From an uncultured Blautia sp. (GTDB lineage Bacteria > Bacillota > Clostridia > Lachnospirales > Lachnospiraceae), in contig CAMNTH010000026.1 of the NCBI GenBank assembly GCA_946557785.1, positions 1-43,364 on the forward strand: a stretch of 43,364 nt of DNA. The letters run 5' to 3'. Position numbers and translations under genes: made by a program. Below are positions 17,207 through 24,866 of the stretch, piece after piece (position 1 is the stretch's first letter; every line of letters starts with the position of its first letter). A model generated the notes under the pieces. It was not told the DNA's origin. It did not search any database and worked only from the letters and a program-made list of their open reading frames with translations.

Positions 17207-19132
17207 CTAAATATCCAGTTCCGCATCCTGTGCATGTTCATAGATAAATGTCTTTCTGGGAGGAACATCACTTCCCATTAGAATTTCCGTAACGTTTGAT
17301 GCCATACGAGCATCCTCGATTTCCACCCGCTTCATCATCCGTGTCTCCGGGTTCAGTGTAGTTTCCCAAAGCTGCTCCGCATCCATCTCTCCAAGGCCTT
17401 TATATCTTTGGAGGGTAAAAGAGCCGGGTTTATGGGTACGGCGGTATTTCTCCAAAGCCTTATCATCATAGAGATACTCCTCTGCCCCCTTCTTCGGCAT
17501 TACCTTATACAAAGGCGGCATGGCAATATACACATGGCCTTCGTATATCAGCTGGGGCATGAAACGGTAAAACAAAGTCAGAAGAAGCGTGGAAATATGA
17601 GCTCCATCCACATCCGCATCTGCCATGATCACAATTTTATCATAGCGAAGCTTGGAAATGTCAAAGTCATTTCCATAGCCTTCGGAAAAGCCACAGCCAA
17701 AGGCATTGATCATGGTCTTAATCTCCGCATTGGCAAGAATCTTGTCAATGGATGCCTTCTCCACATTCAGGATTTTTCCGCGGATAGGAAGAATCGCCTG
17801 ATAGTTCCGGTTCCTGGCTGTCTTTGCAGAACCGCCTGCAGAATCTCCCTCTACAATAAAGATCTCGCACTGGGAAGGGTCTTTCTTTTCGCAATTGGCA
17901 AGCTTTCCATTGGAATCAAAGGAATACTTTTGCTTTGTAAGAAGGTTCGTCTTAGCCCGTTCTTCTGTTTTACGAATCTTCGCAGCTTTCTCCGCACAGG
18001 AAAGGATAGTCTTTAAATTATCCAGATTGCGGTCAAAATAAAGCACCATCTGTTCTCCAACCACCTTGCCTGTAGCCTTGGCAGCATCCTGGTTATCCAG
18101 CTTCGTCTTGGTTTGGCCCTCAAACCTGGGCGCAGGATGTTTAATGGAAACTACGGCAGTCATGCCGTTTCGAATATCCGCCCCTGTAAAATTCGGATCT
18201 TTTTCTTTTAATATGCCGATTTCCCTGGCATAGCTGTTCATGACCGCAGTAAAGTTGGTCTTAAAGCCTGTCAGGTGGGTACCGCCCTCTGCATTGTAGA
18301 TATTGTTGCAGAAGCCAAGGACATTTTCCCTGAATTCATTGGTAAACTGGAAGGCAATTTCTACCTGAATGCCTTCTGCCTCTCCTTTAAAATAAACAGG
18401 TTCATGAAGCACCTCTGTGTTATGATTCAAATCCTTGATAAACCCTATGATTCCATCAGGCTCATGATACTCAATCTTCTCCGGCTGTGCCTCACGCAGA
18501 TCCTCAAACAGGATCGTCAGGTTCGGATTCAGGTAAGCAGTCTCATGGAGCCTGCTCTTCACCTCTGCCGCAGAAAATTTGGTCTTCTCAAAAATCTCCG
18601 GATCCGGAAGGAAATTAATACAGGTTCCCGTTGTTTTTGTCCTGCCGATCCTGGGAAGGAGTCCATTCTCCAGTTCCTGGGTCGGAATTCCCCTCTCGTA
18701 ATGATCATGATGGATAAACCCGTCACGGCTTACCTTAATATCAAGATAAGTGGAAAGTGCATTTACCACAGAAGAGCCCACGCCATGGAGTCCGCCGCTT
18801 GTCTTATAAGCAGAATTGTCAAATTTTCCTCCTGCATGCAAGGTGGTAAATACCAAACGTTCTGCTGATACCCCCTTCTCATGCATGTCAACCGGGATGC
18901 CCCGTCCGTTATCATCTACTGTGCAGGATCCGTCCTTCTCCAAAGTCACATGGATCCGGTCGCAGTAACCAGCCAGATGTTCATCCACCGCATTGTCTAC
19001 GATCTCATATATTAAATGATTCAGGCCTTTTCTGGAAACGCTTCCAATGTACATACCCGGGCGCTTCCGTACCGCCTCCAGTCCTTCCAGAACGGATATG
19101 CTGCCTGCATCATAGGTTTGTTTTTTTGCCAT
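17207..19132 (-). CDS. parE: Type IIA DNA topoisomerase subunit B, ParE (topo IV)-like
   Basis: ATPase subunit paired with the downstream A subunit. The 641-residue protein has a GHKL ATPase domain (1-220) with Glu43 and Asn47 in IYEIVDNAVDE, DDNGRGIP at 73-80 and the GGLHGVGSSVVNAL lid, a transducer domain (220-390) and a TOPRIM domain with EGDSAGGSA near 430 and DADVDGAH near 510. The C-terminus keeps QRYKGLGEMDAEQLWETT. The length is that of short GyrB/ParE proteins without the large insert. The promoter is at 19174-19203; AAGGAAA precedes the start. Which of gyrase or topo IV it forms is judged mainly from the A subunit. Confidence 0.88.
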   Translation of the reverse strand: MAKKQTYDAGSISVLEGLEAVRKRPGMYIGSVSRKGLNHLIYEIVDNAVDEHLAGYCDRIHVTLEKDGSCTVDDNGRGIPVDMHEKGVSAERLVFTTLHAGGKFDNSAYKTSGGLHGVGSSVVNALSTYLDIKVSRDGFIHHDHYERGIPTQELENGLLPRIGRTKTTGTCINFLPDPEIFEKTKFSAAEVKSRLHETAYLNPNLTILFEDLREAQPEKIEYHEPDGIIGFIKDLNHNTEVLHEPVYFKGEAEGIQVEIAFQFTNEFRENVLGFCNNIYNAEGGTHLTGFKTNFTAVMNSYAREIGILKEKDPNFTGADIRNGMTAVVSIKHPAPRFEGQTKTKLDNQDAAKATGKVVGEQMVLYFDRNLDNLKTILSCAEKAAKIRKTEERAKTNLLTKQKYSFDSNGKLANCEKKDPSQCEIFIVEGDSAGGSAKTARNRNYQAILPIRGKILNVEKASIDKILANAEIKTMINAFGCGFSEGYGNDFDISKLRYDKIVIMADADVDGAHISTLLLTLFYRFMPQLIYEGHVYIAMPPLYKVMPKKGAEEYLYDDKALEKYRRTHKPGSFTLQRYKGLGEMDAEQLWETTLNPETRMMKRVEIEDARMASNVTEILMGSDVPPRKTFIYEHAQDAELDI

Positions 19133-19173
19133 GAGTTACATTTCCTTTCTCTTTTTCAAACATTCGTTCTATT

Positions 19174-19203
19174 ATGATACCCTATATCCAGGTCACTTGG
19201 CAA
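19174..19203 (-). promoter_or_regulatory. Promoter of parE-parC
   Basis: On the - strand TTGCCA (19203-19198), an 18-nt spacer and TATCAT (19179-19174), about 40 bases upstream of the parE start. Confidence 0.6.
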
Positions 19204-19261
19204 GCTTTTTCTAAATCACAAAGAAAACGTGAAGAAAAACGAAAAAAATCAAAAAAAGTAC

Positions 19262-19290
19262 TTGCTTTTTTTTTTAAAGTGTTATATACT
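19262..19290 (+). promoter_or_regulatory. Promoter of tRNA-Glu
   Basis: TTGCTT (19262-19267), a 17-nt spacer containing a T-tract, and TATACT (19285-19290), 20 bases before the mature tRNA 5' end. The T-tract between the elements is unusual. Confidence 0.75.
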
Positions 19291-19310
19291 AAACAAGTCG
19301 GTTAGAACAA

Positions 19311-19382
19311 GGCCAGTTGGTCAAGGGGTCAAGACGTCGCCCTCTCACGGCGAAAACACGGGTTCGATTCCCGTACTGGCTG
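19311..19382 (+). tRNA. tRNA-Glu (anticodon CUC)
   Basis: A 72-nt cloverleaf: acceptor GGCCAGT with ACTGGCT (first pair G-U), D arm GTC/GAC, anticodon stem TCGCC/GGCGA around loop CTCTCAC giving anticodon CTC, and T arm ACGGG-TTCGATT-CCCGT. It decodes GAG; the discriminator is G and CCA is not encoded. It stands alone, with its own promoter and terminator, not in a tRNA cluster. Confidence 0.92.
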
Positions 19383-19390
19383 TTTAGGAA

Positions 19391-19426
19391 AACCAATTAA
19401 GTTATGAAAACTTAATTGGTTTTTTT
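19391..19426 (+). terminator. Terminator after tRNA-Glu
   Basis: Thirteen-base stem AACCAATTAAGTT/AACTTAATTGGTT (19391-19403 with 19409-19421) around a short A-rich loop, followed by TTTTT (to 19426) on the + strand. Confidence 0.9.
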
Positions 19427-19469
19427 ATTCTATTTATAGAATGAACACAGACAAAGGAGAATTGCACAT

Positions 19470-21113
19470 ATGGAACCTCATGTTGTCGTTACCTGTGCGC
19501 CTGCAATGGACTACCGCAGCGATTACGTTGCACTTCCCAGGAATTACGGAACAAAGGAATACTACCAGCGGGCGGATATCAAAGCCATTTACCATACGGT
19601 TTACAAAAATCTGGATCTTCTGGATCAAAAAACAGGCTTTTCCCAAAAGTTGAAATCTTCTGAAAAATTAATCGTAAAACCCAATCTTGTTTCCGTATAC
19701 CACAAGAGCGGAATGAAGGATGCCGATTACCCGGAATCTACAGACCCCAGAGTTTTTGACGCAATTATTTCCTATCTGAAGCAATTCCAAACAAACATTA
19801 TTATTACAGAATCCTCCGGCAAACCCATGCCTACACGCACCAGTTTTAAAACTGCCGGATATGATAGGATTGCCAAGCACCATAAGACAGGCCTTATTGC
19901 ACTGGAAACGTCTCCTGTAGTACGCTATCTGCTTCCTAAGGCAGAGGTCATGAAAGAAGTCCTGATCCCCGAAATTTATAAAGACATCGTTGAGGGACGC
20001 GCCTGTTATATTTCCGTACCAAAATTAAAGACCAATCTTTACACCGGAGTCACCCTGGGCTTTAAAAATGCCATGGGCACTATTCCATATGCTCTCCGCG
20101 AGCGGAATCATAATTATTACATCAACAAAAAGCTTGCGGATCTTCTCTATCTTTTGCAGCCGGATATTACCATTATAGACGGCATCATCGGCGGAGAAGG
20201 AAATACCCCTGCTCCCGTTGATCCGGTAGATACTCATATCATTATTTCCGGAACAAACGCACTGGAAACAGATACTGTAGCCACCCGCATCATGGGAATT
20301 GATCCGGACACCATCCCCCTTCTTACTGAAGCGCAAAAGAGAGGCTTTGGCGCTCCTGATGTTCAGATAACCGGCACCTGTCCTGTTTTTTCTTTCCGAA
20401 GAGCCAATGCTTCCCTAATGGACGATGAATTCCACAAAATCTTTCCTAACGTCCTGGCGCTCGCAGGCCACTGCCTGCCTCACGCCCCAAAGATCACCAA
20501 TCCCGATGAGGTAACACCTGAGCTTGCCCGTAAACTGGAAATGGCATGCGATGGAGGCTGCCTTAATGCCCTGCGCTCCGGATTTGACTATGTTGTCTAT
20601 GCTCCCAAGCAGGACTTTACCATTGCGCTGGTTGTCATTATCGGAGGAGGCGTCCTGATCAATGGAAAGCGCTACTGGTTTGACAGGGATGGAAAACCTT
20701 ATACAGAAGAGGCTATCTGCGCTATGGAAACGCCTCTTCTCACTGTTGGAAACTGCGCTTCCGTCCTGGAAAATGCCGCGCGCTATAAAACCCCCGGCTG
20801 CTGTTCGCCCTCCACCTGTATGCTGGCAGCCACCGCAGCAATGAAAGTATCGTTTCCACTGCTGTCGCTGAAAAATGAACAATTTTTCCATTTTGGACTA
20901 TCGGCAGTCTCCATGGTTTTCAGCCGTTCCCTGTCTTGCCTTCGCGGTAAATGGATCGACTGTCCGTCCATACATAAAGATGAAATATACCCTGTTCCGG
21001 AAATACCGGAGGAATCCAAAAACAAAAATTACATTCCCTGGCCCCTTCCCAGGATGGATCTTAAAACCAGATTAAAACTTATCAAAGACCAGATTCGTAT
21101 TCTGAAACTATAA
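19470..21113 (+). CDS. DUF362 domain-containing protein
   Basis: 547-residue soluble protein. The central part fits DUF362: KLIVKPNLVSVYHKSG (about 67-82), IIITESSGKPMPTRTSFKTAGY (about 115-136), SVPKLKTNLYTGVTLGFKNAMGTIPYALR (about 186-214) and TIIDGIIGGEGNTP (about 240). The domain occurs alone or with ferredoxin-like motifs and its reaction is unknown. Here no CXXCXXC 4Fe-4S motif is present; instead there is a CC-rich stretch, GCCSPSTC, near residue 443, and a DGGCLNAL segment near 356. AAAGGAG precedes the ATG. No clear promoter lies between it and the tRNA terminator, so it may depend on read-through or a weak start. A MATE transporter follows after 75 bases with its own promoter. Confidence 0.8.
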   Translation: MEPHVVVTCAPAMDYRSDYVALPRNYGTKEYYQRADIKAIYHTVYKNLDLLDQKTGFSQKLKSSEKLIVKPNLVSVYHKSGMKDADYPESTDPRVFDAIISYLKQFQTNIIITESSGKPMPTRTSFKTAGYDRIAKHHKTGLIALETSPVVRYLLPKAEVMKEVLIPEIYKDIVEGRACYISVPKLKTNLYTGVTLGFKNAMGTIPYALRERNHNYYINKKLADLLYLLQPDITIIDGIIGGEGNTPAPVDPVDTHIIISGTNALETDTVATRIMGIDPDTIPLLTEAQKRGFGAPDVQITGTCPVFSFRRANASLMDDEFHKIFPNVLALAGHCLPHAPKITNPDEVTPELARKLEMACDGGCLNALRSGFDYVVYAPKQDFTIALVVIIGGGVLINGKRYWFDRDGKPYTEEAICAMETPLLTVGNCASVLENAARYKTPGCCSPSTCMLAATAAMKVSFPLLSLKNEQFFHFGLSAVSMVFSRSLSCLRGKWIDCPSIHKDEIYPVPEIPEESKNKNYIPWPLPRMDLKTRLKLIKDQIRILKL

Positions 21114-21126
21114 TATCAAAAACCAC

Positions 21127-21155
21127 TTGCATTCCGGAGCTATTCTTACTATAAT
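21127..21155 (+). promoter_or_regulatory. Promoter of the MATE transporter gene
   Basis: TTGCAT (21127-21132), a 17-nt spacer and TATAAT (21150-21155), about 34 bases before the start codon at 21189. Confidence 0.75.
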
Positions 21156-21188
21156 AAAAAACCGTGTCAGGAAAAAGGAGGTAAGAAT

Positions 21189-22544
21189 ATGAGTTCTATC
21201 CAGAAAGGCCGGGTCAGGAATATGACCTCCGGAAATGTCTTTCAGAATATTATGTTTTTTGCAATACCTTTGTTTATCAGCAATTTCTTTCAGCAGTGCT
21301 ACAATATCGGAGATACTATGATTGCCAGCCACAGCCTGGGCGAAGGGGCGCTGGCAGCCATCGGCCTTACCGGATCCGTTACAAGTTTGGTCATCGGCTT
21401 TGCCAATGGTATGAACAATGGCTACGGCGTCTTGATCTCCCGGGCTTTCGGAGCCAGGGATGAAGAACAGATGAAATCCATGGTCGCCTGGAGTTTTCTT
21501 TTGAATTTTGTCTTAGCCGTGGTGTTTACCACATTAACGCTTTTATTTACAAAGCCTTTGCTGTATTTGATCCAGACCCCTGCTGATATCTTTGAAAATG
21601 CCTCCATCTATATGCGGATGGTTTTAGGCGGAATGGCAGCTACTCTTTTTTACAATATGGCGTCCGGCATTCTTCGGGCTGTGGGAAACAGCAAAACGCC
21701 CTTATACTTTTTAATCTTTTCCTGCAGCATTAACCTGCTGATGGACCTTTTGTTTGTAACGGTTCTTCATGTGGGCGTAGCGGGTATTGCCCTTGCTACA
21801 GTTCTGGCTCAGGTAATATCTACAGTATTGTGCCTGATACATATCTTACGCCATTATAGTTTTATGCTTCCGTCAAAAAAACACTTTGCCTATCAGCCCG
21901 GGCTGATTTCAGATCTTTTAAGTACCGGATTATCCATGGGAATGATGAATTCCATTTTTGCCATGGGATCCGTGATACTGCAGGGAGCCATTAATATGCT
22001 GGGAACGGACATCATTGCAGCCCATACTGCCGCAAGAAGAGTGATCCTCATGGGAAACATGCCACTTTCCAGCATTGCTGCGGCCAATGCCACCTTTGTA
22101 AGCCAGAATTACGGAGCAGGCAACATGAAGCGGATTAAAGAAGGGATCCAAAAGTCCAGTTTCATAAGCTTTGTATGGGCAGTCATATTCCTGATCGTGC
22201 TCTTGCTGTTTTCAAGGCCGATCATCTATGCACTCACCGGAACCAGTAAGCCCGTAGTCATGGATAATGCCCTGATGAACCTTCGGATCAATATGATTTT
22301 CTTCTTCCCATTAGGTATTCTATTGATTTTGAGAACCTCCCTGCAGGGCATCGGACACAAGATCCTGCCCCTGTTTTCCAGCTCTCTGGAACTTCTCTTC
22401 AAGGTACTGGCTTCTTTTGTCTTTGTACCTCTGTGGGGATATTTCGGCGCTTCCATTGCAGAACCTTCCACATGGGTAATTTGCATGGTATTTCTGCTGA
22501 TATCTTTTGTACATATTATGAAGAAAGAAAAATTACTGTCATAA
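21189..22544 (+). CDS. MATE family efflux transporter
   Basis: Inner-membrane multidrug/toxin extrusion antiporter of 451 residues with about twelve hydrophobic helices in two six-helix halves. Typical MATE segments are visible: QQCYNIGDTMIASHSLGEGALAAIGL (about 33-58), NGMNNGYGVLISRAFGARD (about 75-94) and the equivalent AAANATFVSQNYGAGNMKRI (about 297-316) in the second half. Members use a sodium or proton gradient to export organic cations or other compounds; the substrate here cannot be read from sequence. AAAGGAGG precedes the start and it has its own promoter. A terminator (22550-22586) follows. Confidence 0.93.
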   Translation: MSSIQKGRVRNMTSGNVFQNIMFFAIPLFISNFFQQCYNIGDTMIASHSLGEGALAAIGLTGSVTSLVIGFANGMNNGYGVLISRAFGARDEEQMKSMVAWSFLLNFVLAVVFTTLTLLFTKPLLYLIQTPADIFENASIYMRMVLGGMAATLFYNMASGILRAVGNSKTPLYFLIFSCSINLLMDLLFVTVLHVGVAGIALATVLAQVISTVLCLIHILRHYSFMLPSKKHFAYQPGLISDLLSTGLSMGMMNSIFAMGSVILQGAINMLGTDIIAAHTAARRVILMGNMPLSSIAAANATFVSQNYGAGNMKRIKEGIQKSSFISFVWAVIFLIVLLLFSRPIIYALTGTSKPVVMDNALMNLRINMIFFFPLGILLILRTSLQGIGHKILPLFSSSLELLFKVLASFVFVPLWGYFGASIAEPSTWVICMVFLLISFVHIMKKEKLLS

Positions 22545-22549
22545 AGTGA

Positions 22550-22586
22550 AAAAGTCACAGCCCTTTTTCAGGGTTGCGACTTTTTA
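22550..22586. terminator. Bidirectional terminator between MATE and GGDEF-EAL genes
   Basis: AAAAAGTC (22550-22557) pairs with GACTTTTT (22579-22586), extended by CAGCCC with GGGTTG, around a 7-base loop. A and T runs at both ends allow termination on both strands, serving the two converging genes. Confidence 0.85.
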
Positions 22587-22590
22587 TTCT

Positions 22591-24708
22591 TTAATTATTC
22601 ACCTGATGGTTTGCAAATTCCTTGCGGATCACTTCTGCCTCCATAGGACGTTCAAAATAAAATCCCTGTATTACAGAAACTCCCATGCTCTTCAAAAGCT
22701 GCAGCTCTTCTTCTTTTTCCACGCCCTCTGCACAAAGTACATATCCCATCTCTTTCGACAGTTCATGGAGGAAGGAAACCACAATTTGGTTATAACGATT
22801 CTCCGGAAGATTCCTTATATACTCCAGGTCAATCTTTATTTCACTGATCGGAAGGTTCCGAAGATACCTAAATCCTGAATAGCCTGTCCCGAAATCATCC
22901 AGGGCAACTCCGGCGCCGATAGCAAGCACTGACTCGCAGAACTTTTTCGCCATATCAAAACTGCTGAACAGAGAAGTTTCTGTCAGTTCCAGAACCAGCG
23001 CACAGGGAGAAATCCCCGCTTCCCTGCATTCATTGCTGATAAACTGCACCAGTCCTGCATCCGATACCTGCTGTGCGGCAATATTCACATGAACCACTGC
23101 CTTATGATCCCTATATCCCCATTTTGCATATTCCTTGATCGCTTTTGATAATACCCAGCGTCCCACTGTTAAAATCAGCCCGGAATATTCCAGCGTCCGT
23201 ATCATTTCCATTTGCTGCAATTCCGGAATCGCAGGATTATTATATCTAAGAAGTGCTTCTGCACCCATCCAGGCATCTCCCGTTTCATCGGATTTTACAA
23301 TGGGCTGAAATACCACCCTAAAATGTTCAAAAGCATTTTGTATATCTCTTCGGAGCTCATTTTCCAGAAGATACTGCTGTGAGATCTCGTCCCCCGTCTG
23401 TCCGGAAAAAAAGCTAATGCCATCCTTCTCCTCACGGGACATTCGGTAAATGCACTGGTTTGCATGATTCATCAGTTCCTCCACGCACCGTCCATGCTCT
23501 GGATAAATCGTAATGGCAACATATGTATTAATATATACAGAGTGTCCCTGCACCTCCCTGGTTTGCTTCAAATTTTCCTGGAAAGGCATCAGGTAGGCCA
23601 GAATTCTCATATTATCGCATTCTTTCAGATGTACCAGGAATTCATCCCCGCTGAACCGGTAAATTCCCAAAGCATTGGGGAAATACAGTTTTAGCATATA
23701 AGCAAATTCCTTCAGTACCTGATTGCCGAAGCTATGTCCGAACATTTCGTTAAAAAGCTTAAAGCGCCGGATATTGATCAGAAGAAAGCTGCCTCTTACA
23801 TCAGGGGATTTCAGGTATGCATCCATCTCTTTTTCAAAGCATCTCCTGTTTTTCAGCCCTGTGAGCAGATCCTCATACAGCATTTTATTGATTTTTTCTT
23901 CGCTCCTCTTCTGCTCCGTAATATCCATAAGGGAACCGGCGATCATCAAAGGACGTCCCTCTTCATCATGCATTCCTTTTCCATGGCAGGAAATCCACAT
24001 AATATCCCCCTGCTTCGTATTGACACGGTACTCTGCAGTATGATATTCTGACTGGCCTGTTAAAAAGGGGATATAGGAATCCAGAAATATCTGCCTGTCC
24101 TCCGGAACGATAAAGGCCAGGATCCGATTCATAGCATCCGAAAATGTAGGGGTTTCCAAATCAAGTACTTCCAGCGCTTTGGAAGAAAAGGTGCAGATAT
24201 TATTGACCACATCAAGCTGATAAATATAATCTGTTGCACCCTCAAGGATTAATTCATTTACAGACCGCACATGCTGAAGCTGTCTTACCGCCTGCTGCAG
24301 ACTCTGTTCATATTCCTGCCCGGATTCATAGTCCACAGAAAAGAATCCCAGCAGATATCCCTCTGCCTCCAGACGGTAAATATACACCACAGTACTTAAG
24401 CAGCCCTCCGGGACGTTTACAGCCAAATGGAAATTAACATACTCAGCCTTTCCTGTACGCATCCTCTCAATTTCCTGTTCAAATACATGTCGTCCGCCTT
24501 CCAGCAGGAGTTTCCCAAACTCCTCAAAAGAAATCTCTGCCGCCTTCTCCCTGATTCCTCCCAAGAGAAGCAGCCATAGCTTCCTGGACAGCCAGATCTT
24601 GCCTTCCTTAAGGTTCACCAAAAACAATTCTTCACTAATATCCATGGGAAATGAAATATTTCCATGTGTTTCTGCAAATGCCTTCCACTGAAAAAATCCC
24701 TGATTCAT
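22591..24708 (-). CDS. PAS-GGDEF-EAL cyclic-di-GMP signalling protein
   Basis: 705-residue cytoplasmic protein without membrane helices. Order: an N-terminal PAS-like region (about 1-130), a PAS/PAC domain (about 140-260, ending in GSLMDITEQKRSEEKI), a GGDEF domain (about 270-420) with SGDEF near 353, and an EAL domain (about 450-690). The EAL domain retains the signature residues: EALLR near 485, VHVNIAAQQ, LELTETSLF, the metal-binding DDFGTGYS, EIKIDLEYI and CAEGVE; it should hydrolyse c-di-GMP. The GGDEF site keeps SGDEF, so synthesis is possible, but no RxxD inhibitory site precedes it. I chose ATG 24708 (MNQGFF) because GAGGG precedes it and because a longer reading from 24795 would run into the promoter at 24774-24802. 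Confidence 0.9.
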   Translation of the reverse strand: MNQGFFQWKAFAETHGNISFPMDISEELFLVNLKEGKIWLSRKLWLLLLGGIREKAAEISFEEFGKLLLEGGRHVFEQEIERMRTGKAEYVNFHLAVNVPEGCLSTVVYIYRLEAEGYLLGFFSVDYESGQEYEQSLQQAVRQLQHVRSVNELILEGATDYIYQLDVVNNICTFSSKALEVLDLETPTFSDAMNRILAFIVPEDRQIFLDSYIPFLTGQSEYHTAEYRVNTKQGDIMWISCHGKGMHDEEGRPLMIAGSLMDITEQKRSEEKINKMLYEDLLTGLKNRRCFEKEMDAYLKSPDVRGSFLLINIRRFKLFNEMFGHSFGNQVLKEFAYMLKLYFPNALGIYRFSGDEFLVHLKECDNMRILAYLMPFQENLKQTREVQGHSVYINTYVAITIYPEHGRCVEELMNHANQCIYRMSREEKDGISFFSGQTGDEISQQYLLENELRRDIQNAFEHFRVVFQPIVKSDETGDAWMGAEALLRYNNPAIPELQQMEMIRTLEYSGLILTVGRWVLSKAIKEYAKWGYRDHKAVVHVNIAAQQVSDAGLVQFISNECREAGISPCALVLELTETSLFSSFDMAKKFCESVLAIGAGVALDDFGTGYSGFRYLRNLPISEIKIDLEYIRNLPENRYNQIVVSFLHELSKEMGYVLCAEGVEKEEELQLLKSMGVSVIQGFYFERPMEAEVIRKEFANHQVNN

Positions 24709-24773
24709 ATTACATCCCTCTTTATCCCCAAATAATCCCAAATCAGACCCGATAATGTCATATGTTACTTTTA

Positions 24774-24802
24774 AGTATACAGGAATCTGCTTCATGAAAC
24801 AA
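24774..24802 (-). promoter_or_regulatory. Promoter of the GGDEF-EAL gene
   Basis: On the - strand TTGTTT (24802-24797), a 17-nt spacer and TATACT (24779-24774), giving a leader of about 60 nt before the start at 24708. Confidence 0.7.
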
Positions 24803-24803
24803 G

Positions 24804-24824
24804 GAAAACTTCACGAAAACTTCA
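24804..24824. repeat. Tandem 10-mer direct repeat next to the -35 element
   Basis: GAAAACTTCA occurs at 24804-24813 and again at 24815-24824, a period of 11 bases (about one helical turn), directly upstream of the -35 of the GGDEF-EAL promoter. Placement and phasing fit an activator or repressor site, but the binding protein is unknown. Confidence 0.5.
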
Positions 24825-24834
24825 TCTGCACATT

Positions 24835-24861
24835 ATTGTTTACCCTGCAGGCACAAACAAT
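24835..24861 (-). terminator. Hairpin after ppk1, possible weak terminator
   Basis: ATTGTTT (24835-24841) pairs with AAACAAT (24855-24861) around a CCTGCAGG centre, just after the ppk1 stop. No T-run follows on the - strand, so it may be an RNA 3'-end stabiliser or a factor-assisted terminator. Confidence 0.35.
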
Positions 24862-24866
24862 GGCCT

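Noticed and set aside
19427..19442. Inverted repeat ATTCTATTTATAGAAT before the DUF362 gene as an operator
   Set aside because: It is short and AT-only in composition and not near an identifiable promoter, so it is likely chance.
22591..24795. Longer start for the GGDEF-EAL gene at 24795
   Set aside because: It would place the coding region over the promoter at 24774-24802, and no ribosome binding site precedes it.
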